Assembly: GCF_009801115.1 (NCBI RefSeq)
Contig: NZ_VTOL01000019.1
Coordinates: forward strand, 1-64,000
Direction of reading: 5' to 3'
DNA: 64,000 nucleotides
Source: Dyadobacter sp. 3J3
GTDB lineage: Bacteria; Bacteroidota; Bacteroidia; Cytophagales; Spirosomataceae
The translations under genes were made by a program, and so were the position numbers. A model generated the notes under the pieces. The model searched no databases, was not told where the DNA came from, and saw only the letters and a list, made by a program, of their open reading frames with translations. Below are positions 8,103 to 17,313 of this stretch, piece after piece (position 1 is the first letter of the stretch; each line of letters opens with the position of its first letter).

Positions 8103-9986
8103 TTATTGAATCGATGTGAGAAAACTGATTGATGGAGCAAAAAAATATTCTCCTCCTTTTAACGTAACAAATCCGTTAAAAGATTTTGCTCCTTCAATTG
8201 TTTTTTTGTCATTGTAAGTTCTGGCATATTTCTGCTGCTGGTCAGCAAATTCCCCTTGCCCTATGATGGGATCTTTTCCATGCTCATCTGCGTTTGCAAA
8301 AACTTCCTGCTGATGCTGAAATTGTTGGAAAATACTGGATTGAAAACTCATAAATAATAATCCGACTTTTTCTTCCGATGGTTTTCCGTAACTAATTCCC
8401 CTTCTGGCCATCATGTGTCGTTTTTCTTCTTCGCTTTGGGCTGCTGTTGATGAGGTCCTTGGATTTGTTTTTCTGATGTGTGCGTGAAAAGGACATTTTG
8501 CTCCATCGGCATCGCTGTCATAATTGAAATCATTTATTTTTCCGGCCAACGTGTTGTTAACAGCCTGGGTTCCGATCTTTTTGTTGCTGCTGCTGATCGT
8601 AACGGGCACCCCGTTTTTGAATCTGCCAACGATCATTGCTCCGGTCAGATCGAATTGGTCATTGCCGGGATCGTTAAAGAGTTCTCCGGCCAGGTCCACA
8701 ACGGCGTTTCTGAAACCGTTTACATCCTGTTCGAGTTTTCGAAATACAAAATAGCTCCCGTATGCGTGTATACTTTTACCCCTGCTGTCCTTGATCAGCA
8801 CAAGGTCCAGCGGCATCAACGGATTCCAGTGAACGGTTTGAACGCCATTATCTTTCAACTCCGATAATTCTTCATTGAAAAATTTTGGTTGGCTCACCCC
8901 GTCCACATAGCCAAAATGTTCAATGTGATCGTTGTTGGCGTTTGTGATAGCGTCGCCTTTTTCGGTTGTTAAAATGGTTGCCAGATTGTTGGCTTTCAGT
9001 CTGTCGGTTATTTTTGATGTTTCTGCGTCGAGCGCTTCTCTGGTTTTGCCTCCCCAGCCAATCAGGATCATCCCATGGATTTCCTTTTGATAACCGGCCT
9101 CCCAGTTTTCGACCGGAACGTCAAACATTTGAAAGCTGGAATCATTGGCCTTTTTCATTCCGGAGTTGAAGTCAGCTTCAAGATCTGTGGTATCCTGATG
9201 CAGGTAAGCATAACCTTTTGAGCTCAGCATAAGGCTGATAAACAGTGTCTGAAGTGCTTCAAGTCTGGGTTCTCTGTTTTCTTGTCGGGCCAGTTTTTTT
9301 TCCGTTGTTATTTTATCGCTGTCCTGTTTTTGTTTTAAAGCAGAGGTGAGCCGGGTCAAAGCAAACTCTTTTATGAATTTTTTTGCATCTTCGGTTTTGC
9401 CGGCATTGAATTGAAAAAAGATATGCGAAGTATGATCCCGGCCATGAGATTTTACAATATTACCCTGTATTTCGGGGGCGATTTTGCTAAAATCGGCGCC
9501 ATTATAACTGATTCCTTTCCGGCTTAAATCTATCGGTTGCAATTCCAGCGGGTTGCCTGCAAGAGCAAAAGGTTTTGCATCCAATATAGCCTGTCCTCTG
9601 GGGTATACACCTCCGGAGCTGATTATTTTTTTATTCTCAAAAACATAAACGGGAATACCTTTGTGAAGGAATCGTACCGCCAGCGGATCTACGGTTATTA
9701 TCCTGCCCAGATAGCTTTTTCCATTTGCAAAAGTCACCGATGTAAATGAATTTAACGTGGGAGGATTTGTGCTTTCTGTATATAATTCATGGGAAGTAAG
9801 CGGGGTGCCAACTGGAAAAGCACCGGTCGTTTTCAGTACAGTCCAGGTTTGCTGAGAAAAGGTATACAGACTTTCAGAGTGCACAAACCTGCAATCAAAC
9901 CGATCCTGAAATACGTTTAAAATTTCGGCTACATATACCGTTACATCTCCTTTGAAGGTGCAGATTAAAAAGTCATGTTTTTTCAT
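8103..9986 (-). CDS. DyP-type peroxidase with long N-terminal extension
   Basis: From ATG 9986 the protein has 627 residues. The peroxidase core starts at about residue 170 (EIQGNIVKSHGRDHTSHIFF). It contains the GxxDG heme-pocket motif as GYVDG (359-363, distal Asp362), the proximal heme region CPFHAHIRKTNPR (498-510, ligand probably His503), and MARRGISYG (526-534) with the distal arginine. DyP enzymes oxidise dyes, phenolics and other substrates with hydrogen peroxide. No Tat or Sec signal is seen. The first ~165 residues are a beta-rich domain unlike other DyP proteins I know. A longer frame to 10040 uses TTG and is less likely. It is the last gene of a three-gene minus-strand cluster. 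Confidence 0.88.
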   Translation of the reverse strand: MKKHDFLICTFKGDVTVYVAEILNVFQDRFDCRFVHSESLYTFSQQTWTVLKTTGAFPVGTPLTSHELYTESTNPPTLNSFTSVTFANGKSYLGRIITVDPLAVRFLHKGIPVYVFENKKIISSGGVYPRGQAILDAKPFALAGNPLELQPIDLSRKGISYNGADFSKIAPEIQGNIVKSHGRDHTSHIFFQFNAGKTEDAKKFIKEFALTRLTSALKQKQDSDKITTEKKLARQENREPRLEALQTLFISLMLSSKGYAYLHQDTTDLEADFNSGMKKANDSSFQMFDVPVENWEAGYQKEIHGMILIGWGGKTREALDAETSKITDRLKANNLATILTTEKGDAITNANNDHIEHFGYVDGVSQPKFFNEELSELKDNGVQTVHWNPLMPLDLVLIKDSRGKSIHAYGSYFVFRKLEQDVNGFRNAVVDLAGELFNDPGNDQFDLTGAMIVGRFKNGVPVTISSSNKKIGTQAVNNTLAGKINDFNYDSDADGAKCPFHAHIRKTNPRTSSTAAQSEEEKRHMMARRGISYGKPSEEKVGLLFMSFQSSIFQQFQHQQEVFANADEHGKDPIIGQGEFADQQQKYARTYNDKKTIEGAKSFNGFVTLKGGEYFFAPSISFLTSIQ

Positions 9987-10049
9987 AATGTATTGTTTGT
10001 CAAATTGTTGTTTTATTAAATGACCGGAAGGCTTATTCAAGAGATTTCC

Positions 10050-11867
10050 TTACGAATAGGTTTCTCCTGGTATAGGATTGGGCAGCAGAGGCAATTTTTT
10101 GTATACAACCCCCAGCAGCAAAAAGCTGTCGACCGGCTTAACCGATGTAAGCGCAACTGCTCCAATGTTGATATTTGCAGTAAGTTGAACATTGGTTTCA
10201 AAGATCGAAAAACCGTCTTTTTTGGCTGTGATATGATAACTGCCAAACTTTATATTATCACTTGAAAAAGAGCCGCTGGCATCACTGATATAATTTCTCG
10301 GAACTGGAGAGTCTGCACCCAGAATATTTATTTCGGCCCCTGAAATACCGGCATTATGCTCATCCACAACATGGCCTGAGATTGCAGCGGTGTTCTGCGG
10401 TATAGCTCGTTCTCTTTCCCAATGATCGCCGACCCAAACAAAACCTGCCCTGTCAGCGACCTGCACTTTTGTGAATTTTTTTCCAAAAGGTGTTTTGAAA
10501 GCTGTTACTGCCGGCTGTATGTTGCCACGTAATTTGATATCCTGCGCAAACAAGGAAAAGTTTTTTCCCTGTACCGTTTGTACCTTTTGAATAAAACTCA
10601 TACCCACATTTTTTGTCCGGTGGTCATGGACGACAGCGCTCTCCGCAGCGGATTTTCCTACGACAGACAGTTGCTGTCTGGTATAATTCTGTACCTGAAG
10701 CTGATTGGAATCCGATTGAGCAGTGGCAGAAGTTTTTAGCATAAATGGTCCGGCAAATACAGGCAAACCCGATTCCAAATGTGTCTTTACCATTTTGTTT
10801 TTTTCAGAATCCGGTGATAATACGGGATTTACATTTTTGACAAGTATAAATTCAACCGGGTATGCGGGCAGTATTCCTTCAAAATTGTCTTTCTCCGCAG
10901 AGGAGATCAACACATCGGGATAGTTCCAGTACCGGCTTAACAAAAGGCTTTCTTTGTACCAGGCGCGCGAGAGGATCACACGGCAAATCTCAAACTTTAT
11001 GCTATCAACTTCCAGTACGTCGTTTCCGAATACGGATTCAATATCAATGTTTCCTGCGTTTTGTTTTAGCGCTGCCGTCAGGTTATTTATTTCATTTTTA
11101 TCCAGATTTACTTGTGTCCATTCAAACCCTCCGATTTGATACAGGTTATTCGGAATGCAGCCCATTGGATATATATCGGCGCCCGATGCGATATTTTCTG
11201 ATCGTAAAGTGCTCAGTGCTATTTTAGCCTCCTGCCACTGACTGCAAAATTCATTGCGTTCGGTATTGTCCCTGGGCTCATCAAATGTTTCAATGGCTGC
11301 TTCTATTGCATTTTTTTGACCTAAAACTTTCCATTCAAATTCTTTACTCTTTAATTCATTTTCATAGTCAGCGAAGGTACTGTTCCATAAAACAGCTTCG
11401 GGTGATGACTCGCCGGGTTGTGTAGTTTTATGCAGCTGTATTTTGTCAATAATTTCTTTGTATTGCTTTTGGTAACTTTTGTAAGTTTGAAACGCCGCTG
11501 TTGGTAAATTATCCTCTCCATAAAGTACTTTCCTGGCAACGGCCTGCTGATCAAGTTCGATCTGGTTAAATTCCCTGCTTGCTATTAATCGCGCACCATT
11601 CAGGATCTGAATGTACTTATCGTAAAGAAAATCAGCCGAGTCAATCTCCCAGATGCCTTCCTTTTTTATAATTGAATTTGCCTTTTGCGAAAATTCAAGT
11701 GCCTCGTTATAATATTTTGCGGGGTCTTTTGCATAGATCTCGCTGTTCAGGAACAGGAAATCATCGTTGGTGAACGGCGTGGCCAGTGGAGCAAAGGCTA
11801 CTTGCTTTTCATCATTTGCCCCAACCATCTTTTTTATATACTGGAACATTGCAGGAATTAAGCTCAT
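10050..11867 (-). CDS. Unknown-family protein with C-terminal carboxypeptidase-regulatory-like domain
   Basis: This 605-residue protein has no signal peptide. The first ~180 residues are largely helical (KSYQKQYKEIIDKI). The middle contains FEICRVILSRAWYKESLLLS and YPVEFILVKNVNP. The last ~110 residues (ISGHVVDEHNAGISGAEI to KKDGF) are a carboxypeptidase-regulatory-like/Ig-like beta-sandwich, usually used for adhesion or display. Its opening PLATPFTNDDFLFLNS and the FEICRV segment align by eye with the neighbour upstream (FDENEFDFLQQG, FEIAQVQIQRSNW), so the two are paralogs. It lies between the DyP gene and that paralog on the same strand. The function is unknown. Confidence 0.7.
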   Translation of the reverse strand: MSLIPAMFQYIKKMVGANDEKQVAFAPLATPFTNDDFLFLNSEIYAKDPAKYYNEALEFSQKANSIIKKEGIWEIDSADFLYDKYIQILNGARLIASREFNQIELDQQAVARKVLYGEDNLPTAAFQTYKSYQKQYKEIIDKIQLHKTTQPGESSPEAVLWNSTFADYENELKSKEFEWKVLGQKNAIEAAIETFDEPRDNTERNEFCSQWQEAKIALSTLRSENIASGADIYPMGCIPNNLYQIGGFEWTQVNLDKNEINNLTAALKQNAGNIDIESVFGNDVLEVDSIKFEICRVILSRAWYKESLLLSRYWNYPDVLISSAEKDNFEGILPAYPVEFILVKNVNPVLSPDSEKNKMVKTHLESGLPVFAGPFMLKTSATAQSDSNQLQVQNYTRQQLSVVGKSAAESAVVHDHRTKNVGMSFIQKVQTVQGKNFSLFAQDIKLRGNIQPAVTAFKTPFGKKFTKVQVADRAGFVWVGDHWERERAIPQNTAAISGHVVDEHNAGISGAEINILGADSPVPRNYISDASGSFSSDNIKFGSYHITAKKDGFSIFETNVQLTANINIGAVALTSVKPVDSFLLLGVVYKKLPLLPNPIPGETYS

Positions 11868-11958
11868 AACTTTAAAAGGCTTTAATTCAGAATTATTTAT
11901 ATTTTATTAAATGATAATTAATTGCCGGAGCCAATTATCTGATCCGGCAATTAATTTT

Positions 11959-13500
11959 TTATACCCAATTGGTAATCGTTGGATTAGGATCCGGGCATAC
12001 CGGCAGCAAATGGCAGTTAAAACCAATGCATTGCAGTCCGTCTACGCTTATTCCCTGGCTGTCGCTGTGGAATTCCCTCCTGGCTTCCGAGGTGGTTTTT
12101 TTTGCGCTGCCGCCCAGGAAAAATGGCCCAAAACTCAGCGCTCCGCCACCATTGGCAGTTGTCTGGAGACTTTCGCCAACCGAGACTGAATTGGCAAACT
12201 TTAACTTCAATCCTCTAATGAATATCATCGAGGTAGCAAAAGCCGGCAGCATGGAGTCAGCACGTGGCGGTCTTTTTCCGTCACTTAAAATATCTCCTTT
12301 TGATTCAGGATTGTTGGGGTCAAAACGCCAGGTTTTACTGGTCAGGAAATTGCTTTTCAGCCAGTTCGAACGCTGTATCTGAACCTGTGCAATCTCGAAT
12401 GACAGCTCAAAATTACTGACATCAGCCTGCGTTTTCAAGGTTTCTTTACTGCCTCCGCCGGAGCCGCCAATCGTAAACAACCCAAGGCTGAATCCGCCTC
12501 CTGCCTTACCGCCGGTTGAAGTTTTGTTTGAATAATAACTGAAATCATTGTTGGTGAAGGTAAAGCGTGTCTAGCCTTTTGACTTGATAAAACCGGCAGG
12601 CGCAAGGCTGGTATAATAGAAATCGCCGCCACCGACAATACCGGTAAGTCTGGCTTTGGCCAGCGCATCTTTGTAAATGGCTTTGATAATGGTCAGGTCC
12701 CTTGAGCTCATCTGATCGATCCGGGCTGCAATGCCTTCAAACTCGTTTTTGTATCCGTTGTTAATCCAGTCGCTCATCGCAAAATTTACCCGGCTGCGAT
12801 AGATGCTGGCGTTTATTGCAAAATCGTGAACATCCCTTGGCGTGGAGGCAGTAAGTGCATTTATTCTTGAATTATTATAGACCAGTGATGCTTCTTCCCA
12901 GGCGGCCCGCTTTTCAGCATATAATTTTACCAGCGGACTTTCTTCCATCACTTTGATTTTTTCACCCGTTATCAGGTCTTCTTTTTCCCTTTCTACCTGA
13001 AGCAGCTGACGATATTTCTCAATTTTGGCCTTGTCATCCGCAGAAAGCTCCGTATTGGCAACCTGGCTAAACCGCAGTACAAAATCATAAACGTCCGAAA
13101 GTGTGCCTTCGTCATTTTTGATATTCATGCGTGCCAGGGCATCATTCATGCCCGAAGCATCCGGGATGAAATCTACAAACCTTGCAAAGGATTCTGCCTG
13201 CATATACATTTGTGATGTGTTTTGAGCAAGCAGTTCAGCGCGTTCCACATCGGTCAGTTCCCGCTTTGTTTCAACACCTGCTGCATCTTTTGTGGTCAAA
13301 GATTCAGGCTTGATTACGCCTGTGAGGCCTTGCTGTAAAAAGTCAAATTCATTTTCATCAAAGGGAATTCCCGGCGAGCACCAGGTGAAAAAATTGTCCT
13401 CTGATTTAGGAACAGTGACACCGTCACCATTGGCAATAACGTCGTAAAGCTTGGCCAATACTGAGTTCATCAGATTTTCTGGCATTGGGTTTTCTGGCAT
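11959..13500 (-). pseudogene. Paralog of the neighbouring unknown-family protein, interrupted by an in-frame TAG
   Basis: Starting at ATG 13500 (MPENPMPENLMNS), translation runs 309 residues to a TAG at 12571-12573. The same frame then continues for 203 more codons (TRFTFTNNDFSYYSNKTSTG onward) to the stop at 11959. There is no frameshift, and the downstream part keeps the family signature (FEIAQVQIQRSNWLKSNF, SDGKRPPRADSMLPAF). The intact product would be about 513 residues. Gly-rich stretches follow the TAG. Possible explanations are a nonsense mutation, a base error, or readthrough. If translated as two pieces, the second would have to start at an internal codon such as TTG 12480. No signal peptide is visible. 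Confidence 0.65.
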
Positions 13501-14041
13501 AATAAAGGTGTTTTTGTTTGTTAAATTGTATTTCGGTACATAGGATATTATTTTTTTGGCAACAAAAAGCCAGTCTCTGATCTTACAGATCAAAAAATAC
13601 AATGGACAGTAATAGGAAATGGATTGCCTTGTTTTGGCTAATGCCGTTTTACAACTTTGGTCTTAACGGATTGAAAGGATGAGTAAGCAGATACAAAAGT
13701 GATCTTTAAAAAACATTGATAATGGGTGTAAACCCACGCCGTGGATTAGTCGTCCGGAAAATGCCTAACGAGGAGAAACGTTGATTTTAACGGGGGGAGG
13801 AGAATTTGAGCTTCGTCTGTCCAAAGCTATTGATTTGTTTGGTCTGGTGTAAATAATTCAGCTTTAAGTTATTAAGTGGTAAAGTGCCCGCGTTTCTTGA
13901 TTATTCGTCAGATCATGGTTGTATTGAAAAATGGCTAACCGGAATATCCTTATGTGGGGCATACTTGCGCCTGGCTGACCAGTTTCCGGATAACCGCGTC
14001 CGACTGCCTTAAAAACAGGCAGGATAGCACAGGCTGGTTCT
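13501..14041. other. Intergenic region between divergent genes
   Basis: This 541-base gap lies between the minus-strand DyP cluster and the plus-strand rhamnosidase. It holds a small perfect palindrome CCACGCCGTGG near 13733-13743 and otherwise no ORF or promoter motif that I can defend. Confidence 0.4.
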
Positions 14042-15874
14042 ATGCCTGAAATTGATTTATTTCCGGAAATTTTTACGATCTTAAAGCAATCATTTCTAAA
14101 CCTACGCCGCCCAGTGAAAAAACTACTTGCCCTGCTTTTCTGTTTATTATACCTTGAAAACCAACCTGTTTTGGCGCAGCATTTACCCCCGATATTTGGC
14201 ACAAACGTTACCGCCGAAAAAGATGCCCGTATTAAACAGTATCTGACGGCAACCAGAATTGTCTGGAAAACAGCCGGATCAGGTATTTCAGGGGAGCAGA
14301 ATCTATTAAGGCCCGGCACAGGACAGGCCGATCTGGTGCATCAGAATATCTGTACGATGACCAGCAGGGACGGCGAAAAACCTGGCCTTATTCTTGATTT
14401 TGGAAAAGAAATACAAGGAGGAATACAGCTGGTAACAGACCAGCCCGCCGATCACCGCCCTATAAAAATAAGACTGCGTTTTGGAGAATCTGTCAGTGAG
14501 GCTATGTCTGAAATCGATACCGTTAGCGGCGCGACGAATGATCATGCCATGCGTGATTTTATGATCGAAGTGCCCTGGCTGGGCGTGATGAATGCAGGTA
14601 ATACCGGATTTCGTTTTGTGCGGATAGATCTGGTTGATGATAACCGCGAGCTGCAATTAAAGGAAGCGCGCGCTATTTTTGAATACCGTGACCTGGCCTA
14701 TGTGGGCTCTTTTAAAAGTAATGACGAAAGACTGAACACCATCTGGAATACCGGTGCTTATACGGTGCATCTGAACATGCAGCAGTTTTTGTGGGACGGT
14801 ATCAAAAGAGACAGACTTGTCTGGGTTGGAGATATGCACCCTGAAATTATGACGATCAACAGTGTATTTGGTAAAAACGAAGTGGTGGCAAAAAGCCTTG
14901 ACCAGGCACGGGACATCACACCGCTTCCGGGCTGGATGAACGGCATCAGCGCCTATTCGATGTGGTGGGTACTGATTCACCGCGACCTTTACAAATACCA
15001 GGGCGATAAAGATTATCTTAGAAAACAGCAGAAATATCTGGTTGAACTGCTTGATCTTTTGATCAGTAAAACCAAAGACAACAAAGAGAATCTGGACGGC
15101 ACCCGGTTTCTGGACTGGCCATCAAGCGAAAACCCTAAGGCCATCCATGCGGGGCTGCATGCGATGATGATCATGACCCTGGATGCAGGCGCGGAGCTTT
15201 GCACGATCCTGGATGAGCCCGCCGAGGCACAGAAATGCAAAGCCGCATCGACCAACCTGAAATTATATGTTCCGGATGCAAACGGTTCCAAACAGGCTGC
15301 CGCGCTTCTGGCACTCTCAGGACTTGTGCCTGCACAGCAAGCAAACACAGAAGTGCTGGCTGTGGATGGTTGTGCGAGAATGTCCACTTTTTATGGCTAT
15401 TATATGCTTCAGGCCAGAGCCAAGGCGGGTGATTACCAGGGCGCGCTTGATTGTATCCGGAATTACTGGGGTGGAATGCTGGACATGGGGGCAACCACTT
15501 TCTGGGAGGATTTTGATCTGGACTGGACAAAAAATGCAGCCCCGATCACCGAAATTGTACCCGAAGGGAAAGATGACATCCACGGTGATTTTGGCGCTTA
15601 TTGTTACAAAAACCTGCGCCACAGTCTTTGCCACGGCTGGGCATCCGGGCCAACAGCCTGGCTGAGCCAGCATGTACTGGGTGTCACTGTGCTTGAAGCC
15701 GGTTGCAAAACGATACGCATCCAGCCCAATCTGGGTGATCTCCAATGGGTGGAAGGAACATTCCCAACGCCGATGGGGCCTGTTAAAATCAGACATGAAA
15801 AGCTTGCGAATGGAAAGATCAAATCAACCATTGACGCACCGAAGGGTGTGAAAGTGGTGGGGAGTAATTTGTAG
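14042..15874 (+). CDS. Alpha-L-rhamnosidase, GH78-like, secreted
   Basis: This 610-residue protein carries the six-hairpin glycosidase signatures of GH78: LWDGIKRDRLVWVGD at about 249-263 and GATTFWEDFD at about 482-491, with a C-terminal SQHVLGV...QPNLGDLQWVEGTFPTPMGPV beta-sandwich. The N-terminal ~220 residues form the galactose-binding-like beta domain. Enzymes of this family hydrolyse terminal alpha-L-rhamnose. A signal peptide begins at residue 25 (VKKLLALLFCLLYLEN, cut after VLAQ), so a GTG start at 14114 may be the true start; ATG 14042 gives an unusually long n-region. It stands alone, not in a PUL with SusC/D genes within this window. Confidence 0.82.
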   Translation: MPEIDLFPEIFTILKQSFLNLRRPVKKLLALLFCLLYLENQPVLAQHLPPIFGTNVTAEKDARIKQYLTATRIVWKTAGSGISGEQNLLRPGTGQADLVHQNICTMTSRDGEKPGLILDFGKEIQGGIQLVTDQPADHRPIKIRLRFGESVSEAMSEIDTVSGATNDHAMRDFMIEVPWLGVMNAGNTGFRFVRIDLVDDNRELQLKEARAIFEYRDLAYVGSFKSNDERLNTIWNTGAYTVHLNMQQFLWDGIKRDRLVWVGDMHPEIMTINSVFGKNEVVAKSLDQARDITPLPGWMNGISAYSMWWVLIHRDLYKYQGDKDYLRKQQKYLVELLDLLISKTKDNKENLDGTRFLDWPSSENPKAIHAGLHAMMIMTLDAGAELCTILDEPAEAQKCKAASTNLKLYVPDANGSKQAAALLALSGLVPAQQANTEVLAVDGCARMSTFYGYYMLQARAKAGDYQGALDCIRNYWGGMLDMGATTFWEDFDLDWTKNAAPITEIVPEGKDDIHGDFGAYCYKNLRHSLCHGWASGPTAWLSQHVLGVTVLEAGCKTIRIQPNLGDLQWVEGTFPTPMGPVKIRHEKLANGKIKSTIDAPKGVKVVGSNL

Positions 15875-15886
15875 GTTGTGCGGTAG

Positions 15887-16010
15887 GTAACACAGAGTTT
15901 CACAGAGGGTAGGAGAGGTGCGCAGAGGTTTTGAGGTGGTACCTTGACAATCCTTGACTATTCCTTGACAACCCTTGACCGTCTCCTGACAACCCTTGAC
16001 AAAATCTGGC
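15887..16010. repeat. Degenerate copy of the cacagag / TTGAC repeat family (left of fic)
   Basis: The sequence starts with taacacagagtttcacagag and ends with six closely spaced TTGAC/CTGAC words about 10-12 bases apart (15944-16000). The same building blocks make up the array at 17314-18155, so this repeat family lies on both sides of the fic gene. It begins 12 bases after the rhamnosidase stop and ends 5 bases before the end of fic. Confidence 0.75.
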
Positions 16011-16015
16011 CACCC

Positions 16016-17107
16016 CTAATCCGTTGCAAGTAATTCCATTAATTTATAATTTATAAAATAGGTGGTCCTTCCTATTTTTTGTGGTCTTAATATATCCGAC
16101 TCTGATAGTTTTTTTAGCCAGATTGAGGCCGTTTGTCGATGAGCAATTTCTTTTTTTTCTAAAAGTTCTATCTTAAGATAAGGCAGAGTAAACATTAATT
16201 GCAATAGGTCATAGCTGAAAGCAGTGCCTAATACCTCCTTCATGCGTATTTCTGTTGCATTTTTAAGTGTCAGCATATTCCTTATTTTCTTTGTTGTCAG
16301 CTGAGCGGTTTCAATCAGGGCAGTAAGTATATACATGATCCAGTCATGCCAGTTATTTGTCTCGGTCACCTCTCTAAGTAGTTGATAATAAAGCGTTTTA
16401 TGTTTTATTATGTAGGAGCTAAGGTATAACACCGGTAGCGACAATAGCTCCTGTTGAACCAGATATAAGGCATTGATAATACGTCCTGTACGGCCATTGC
16501 CATCCGCAAACGGGTGAATTGCTTCAAACTGATAATGTATTAGAGCCAACTTGATTAATGGGTCAAGTGAAGAAATTTCCTGGTCATTCATAAATCGTTC
16601 CAGGCTAGCGAGCTTTTCTCTCAAAACTTCTTCACAACAAGGAGGCGTGTATATCACCTCTCCGTTGATCGCGTTTTTTAGCGTAGTTCCCGGTATATTT
16701 CGGATCCCGGAAGTATTCTGTGTGACGGTCTGAACAATTTCAACCATCGTGTTGGTCAGGATTAAATTGTCCTGGGACCTTATTTTTTCCAATCCTCTGT
16801 AAAGTGCTTCCCTGTAACTCAAAACTTCCTTTGCTGTATGACTGGCTGTTTGTTCTTCGGTGGCTGCTTTATAAAGTTCATCCTGAGTAGTTACTATATT
16901 TTCAATGGCAGAACTGTTTTTACTTTCCTGTAAGACAATTGTGCTGATGAGCAATTCAGGATCTGGCAAAGATGCGCATAAACCATTTAATTCTCCAATA
17001 TAGCGGGATGCTTTCGACAGATGCCGAAATATCTCGACAGATTCCACGAAATTGACAGGTGGTAAATTTGGCAGATCATTGTAAGGTATATCTTTGTTTT
17101 GCATCAT
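16016..17107 (-). CDS. Fic/DOC family protein, class II (N-terminal inhibitory helix)
   Basis: From ATG 17107 this is a 363-residue protein. The catalytic Fic motif HPFADGNGRTGR lies at about 198-209. The autoinhibitory motif SSAIEN (S-x-x-x-E-N) lies at about 65-70, after a Fic_N-type start (LPPVNFVESVEIFRHL), so it belongs to the self-inhibited class that needs no separate antitoxin. The C-terminal ~90 residues look like a winged helix (KKEIAHRQTASIWLKKLSES), common in this group and suggesting DNA binding or autoregulation. Fic enzymes usually transfer AMP to protein hydroxyls. A TTG at 17128 would add seven residues. Palindromic sites lie directly upstream and the repeat family brackets the gene. 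Confidence 0.9.
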   Translation of the reverse strand: MMQNKDIPYNDLPNLPPVNFVESVEIFRHLSKASRYIGELNGLCASLPDPELLISTIVLQESKNSSAIENIVTTQDELYKAATEEQTASHTAKEVLSYREALYRGLEKIRSQDNLILTNTMVEIVQTVTQNTSGIRNIPGTTLKNAINGEVIYTPPCCEEVLREKLASLERFMNDQEISSLDPLIKLALIHYQFEAIHPFADGNGRTGRIINALYLVQQELLSLPVLYLSSYIIKHKTLYYQLLREVTETNNWHDWIMYILTALIETAQLTTKKIRNMLTLKNATEIRMKEVLGTAFSYDLLQLMFTLPYLKIELLEKKEIAHRQTASIWLKKLSESDILRPQKIGRTTYFINYKLMELLATD

Positions 17108-17191
17108 GTCAGGTTTAATTTTCAGCAAGACTCATGTAGAAATGTCGCTGAGGGTAAGTTTCATGTCTATGGATTCACCATTACTCTCCAT

Positions 17192-17295
17192 TTATGTCGA
17201 AAATAATACTAATTTTCGACATAAGGAAAATTTCATGTTGAAGCGTTCGACATGAAATTTTCTTTGTGTCGAAAATTTGATCTTTTTCCGACATG
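17192..17295. promoter_or_regulatory. Cluster of palindromes upstream of fic, likely operators
   Basis: Three inverted repeats stand in a row 85-190 bases before the fic start. The first (17192-17224) has perfect 13-base arms, TTATGTCGAAAAT and ATTTTCGACATAA, around 7 bases. The second (17226-17262) has perfect 13-base arms, GAAAATTTCATGT and ACATGAAATTTTC, with further pairing inside. The third (about 17266-17295) is imperfect, GTGTCGAAAA against TTTTTCCGACAT. All share the half-site ATGTCGAA or its variants. The spacing fits binding of a dimeric regulator, possibly the winged-helix tail of Fic itself (inference). None has a T-tract typical of a terminator. Confidence 0.55.
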
Positions 17296-17313
17296 AATGA
17301 TGATGTATGTTTA

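Noticed and set aside
8478..8867. Plus-strand ORF opposite the DyP gene
   Set aside because: It is a shadow frame of the peroxidase, whose heme motifs are decisive.
15235..15796. Several ORFs on both strands opposite the rhamnosidase
   Set aside because: Frames opened by the base composition of the GH78 gene; no family features.
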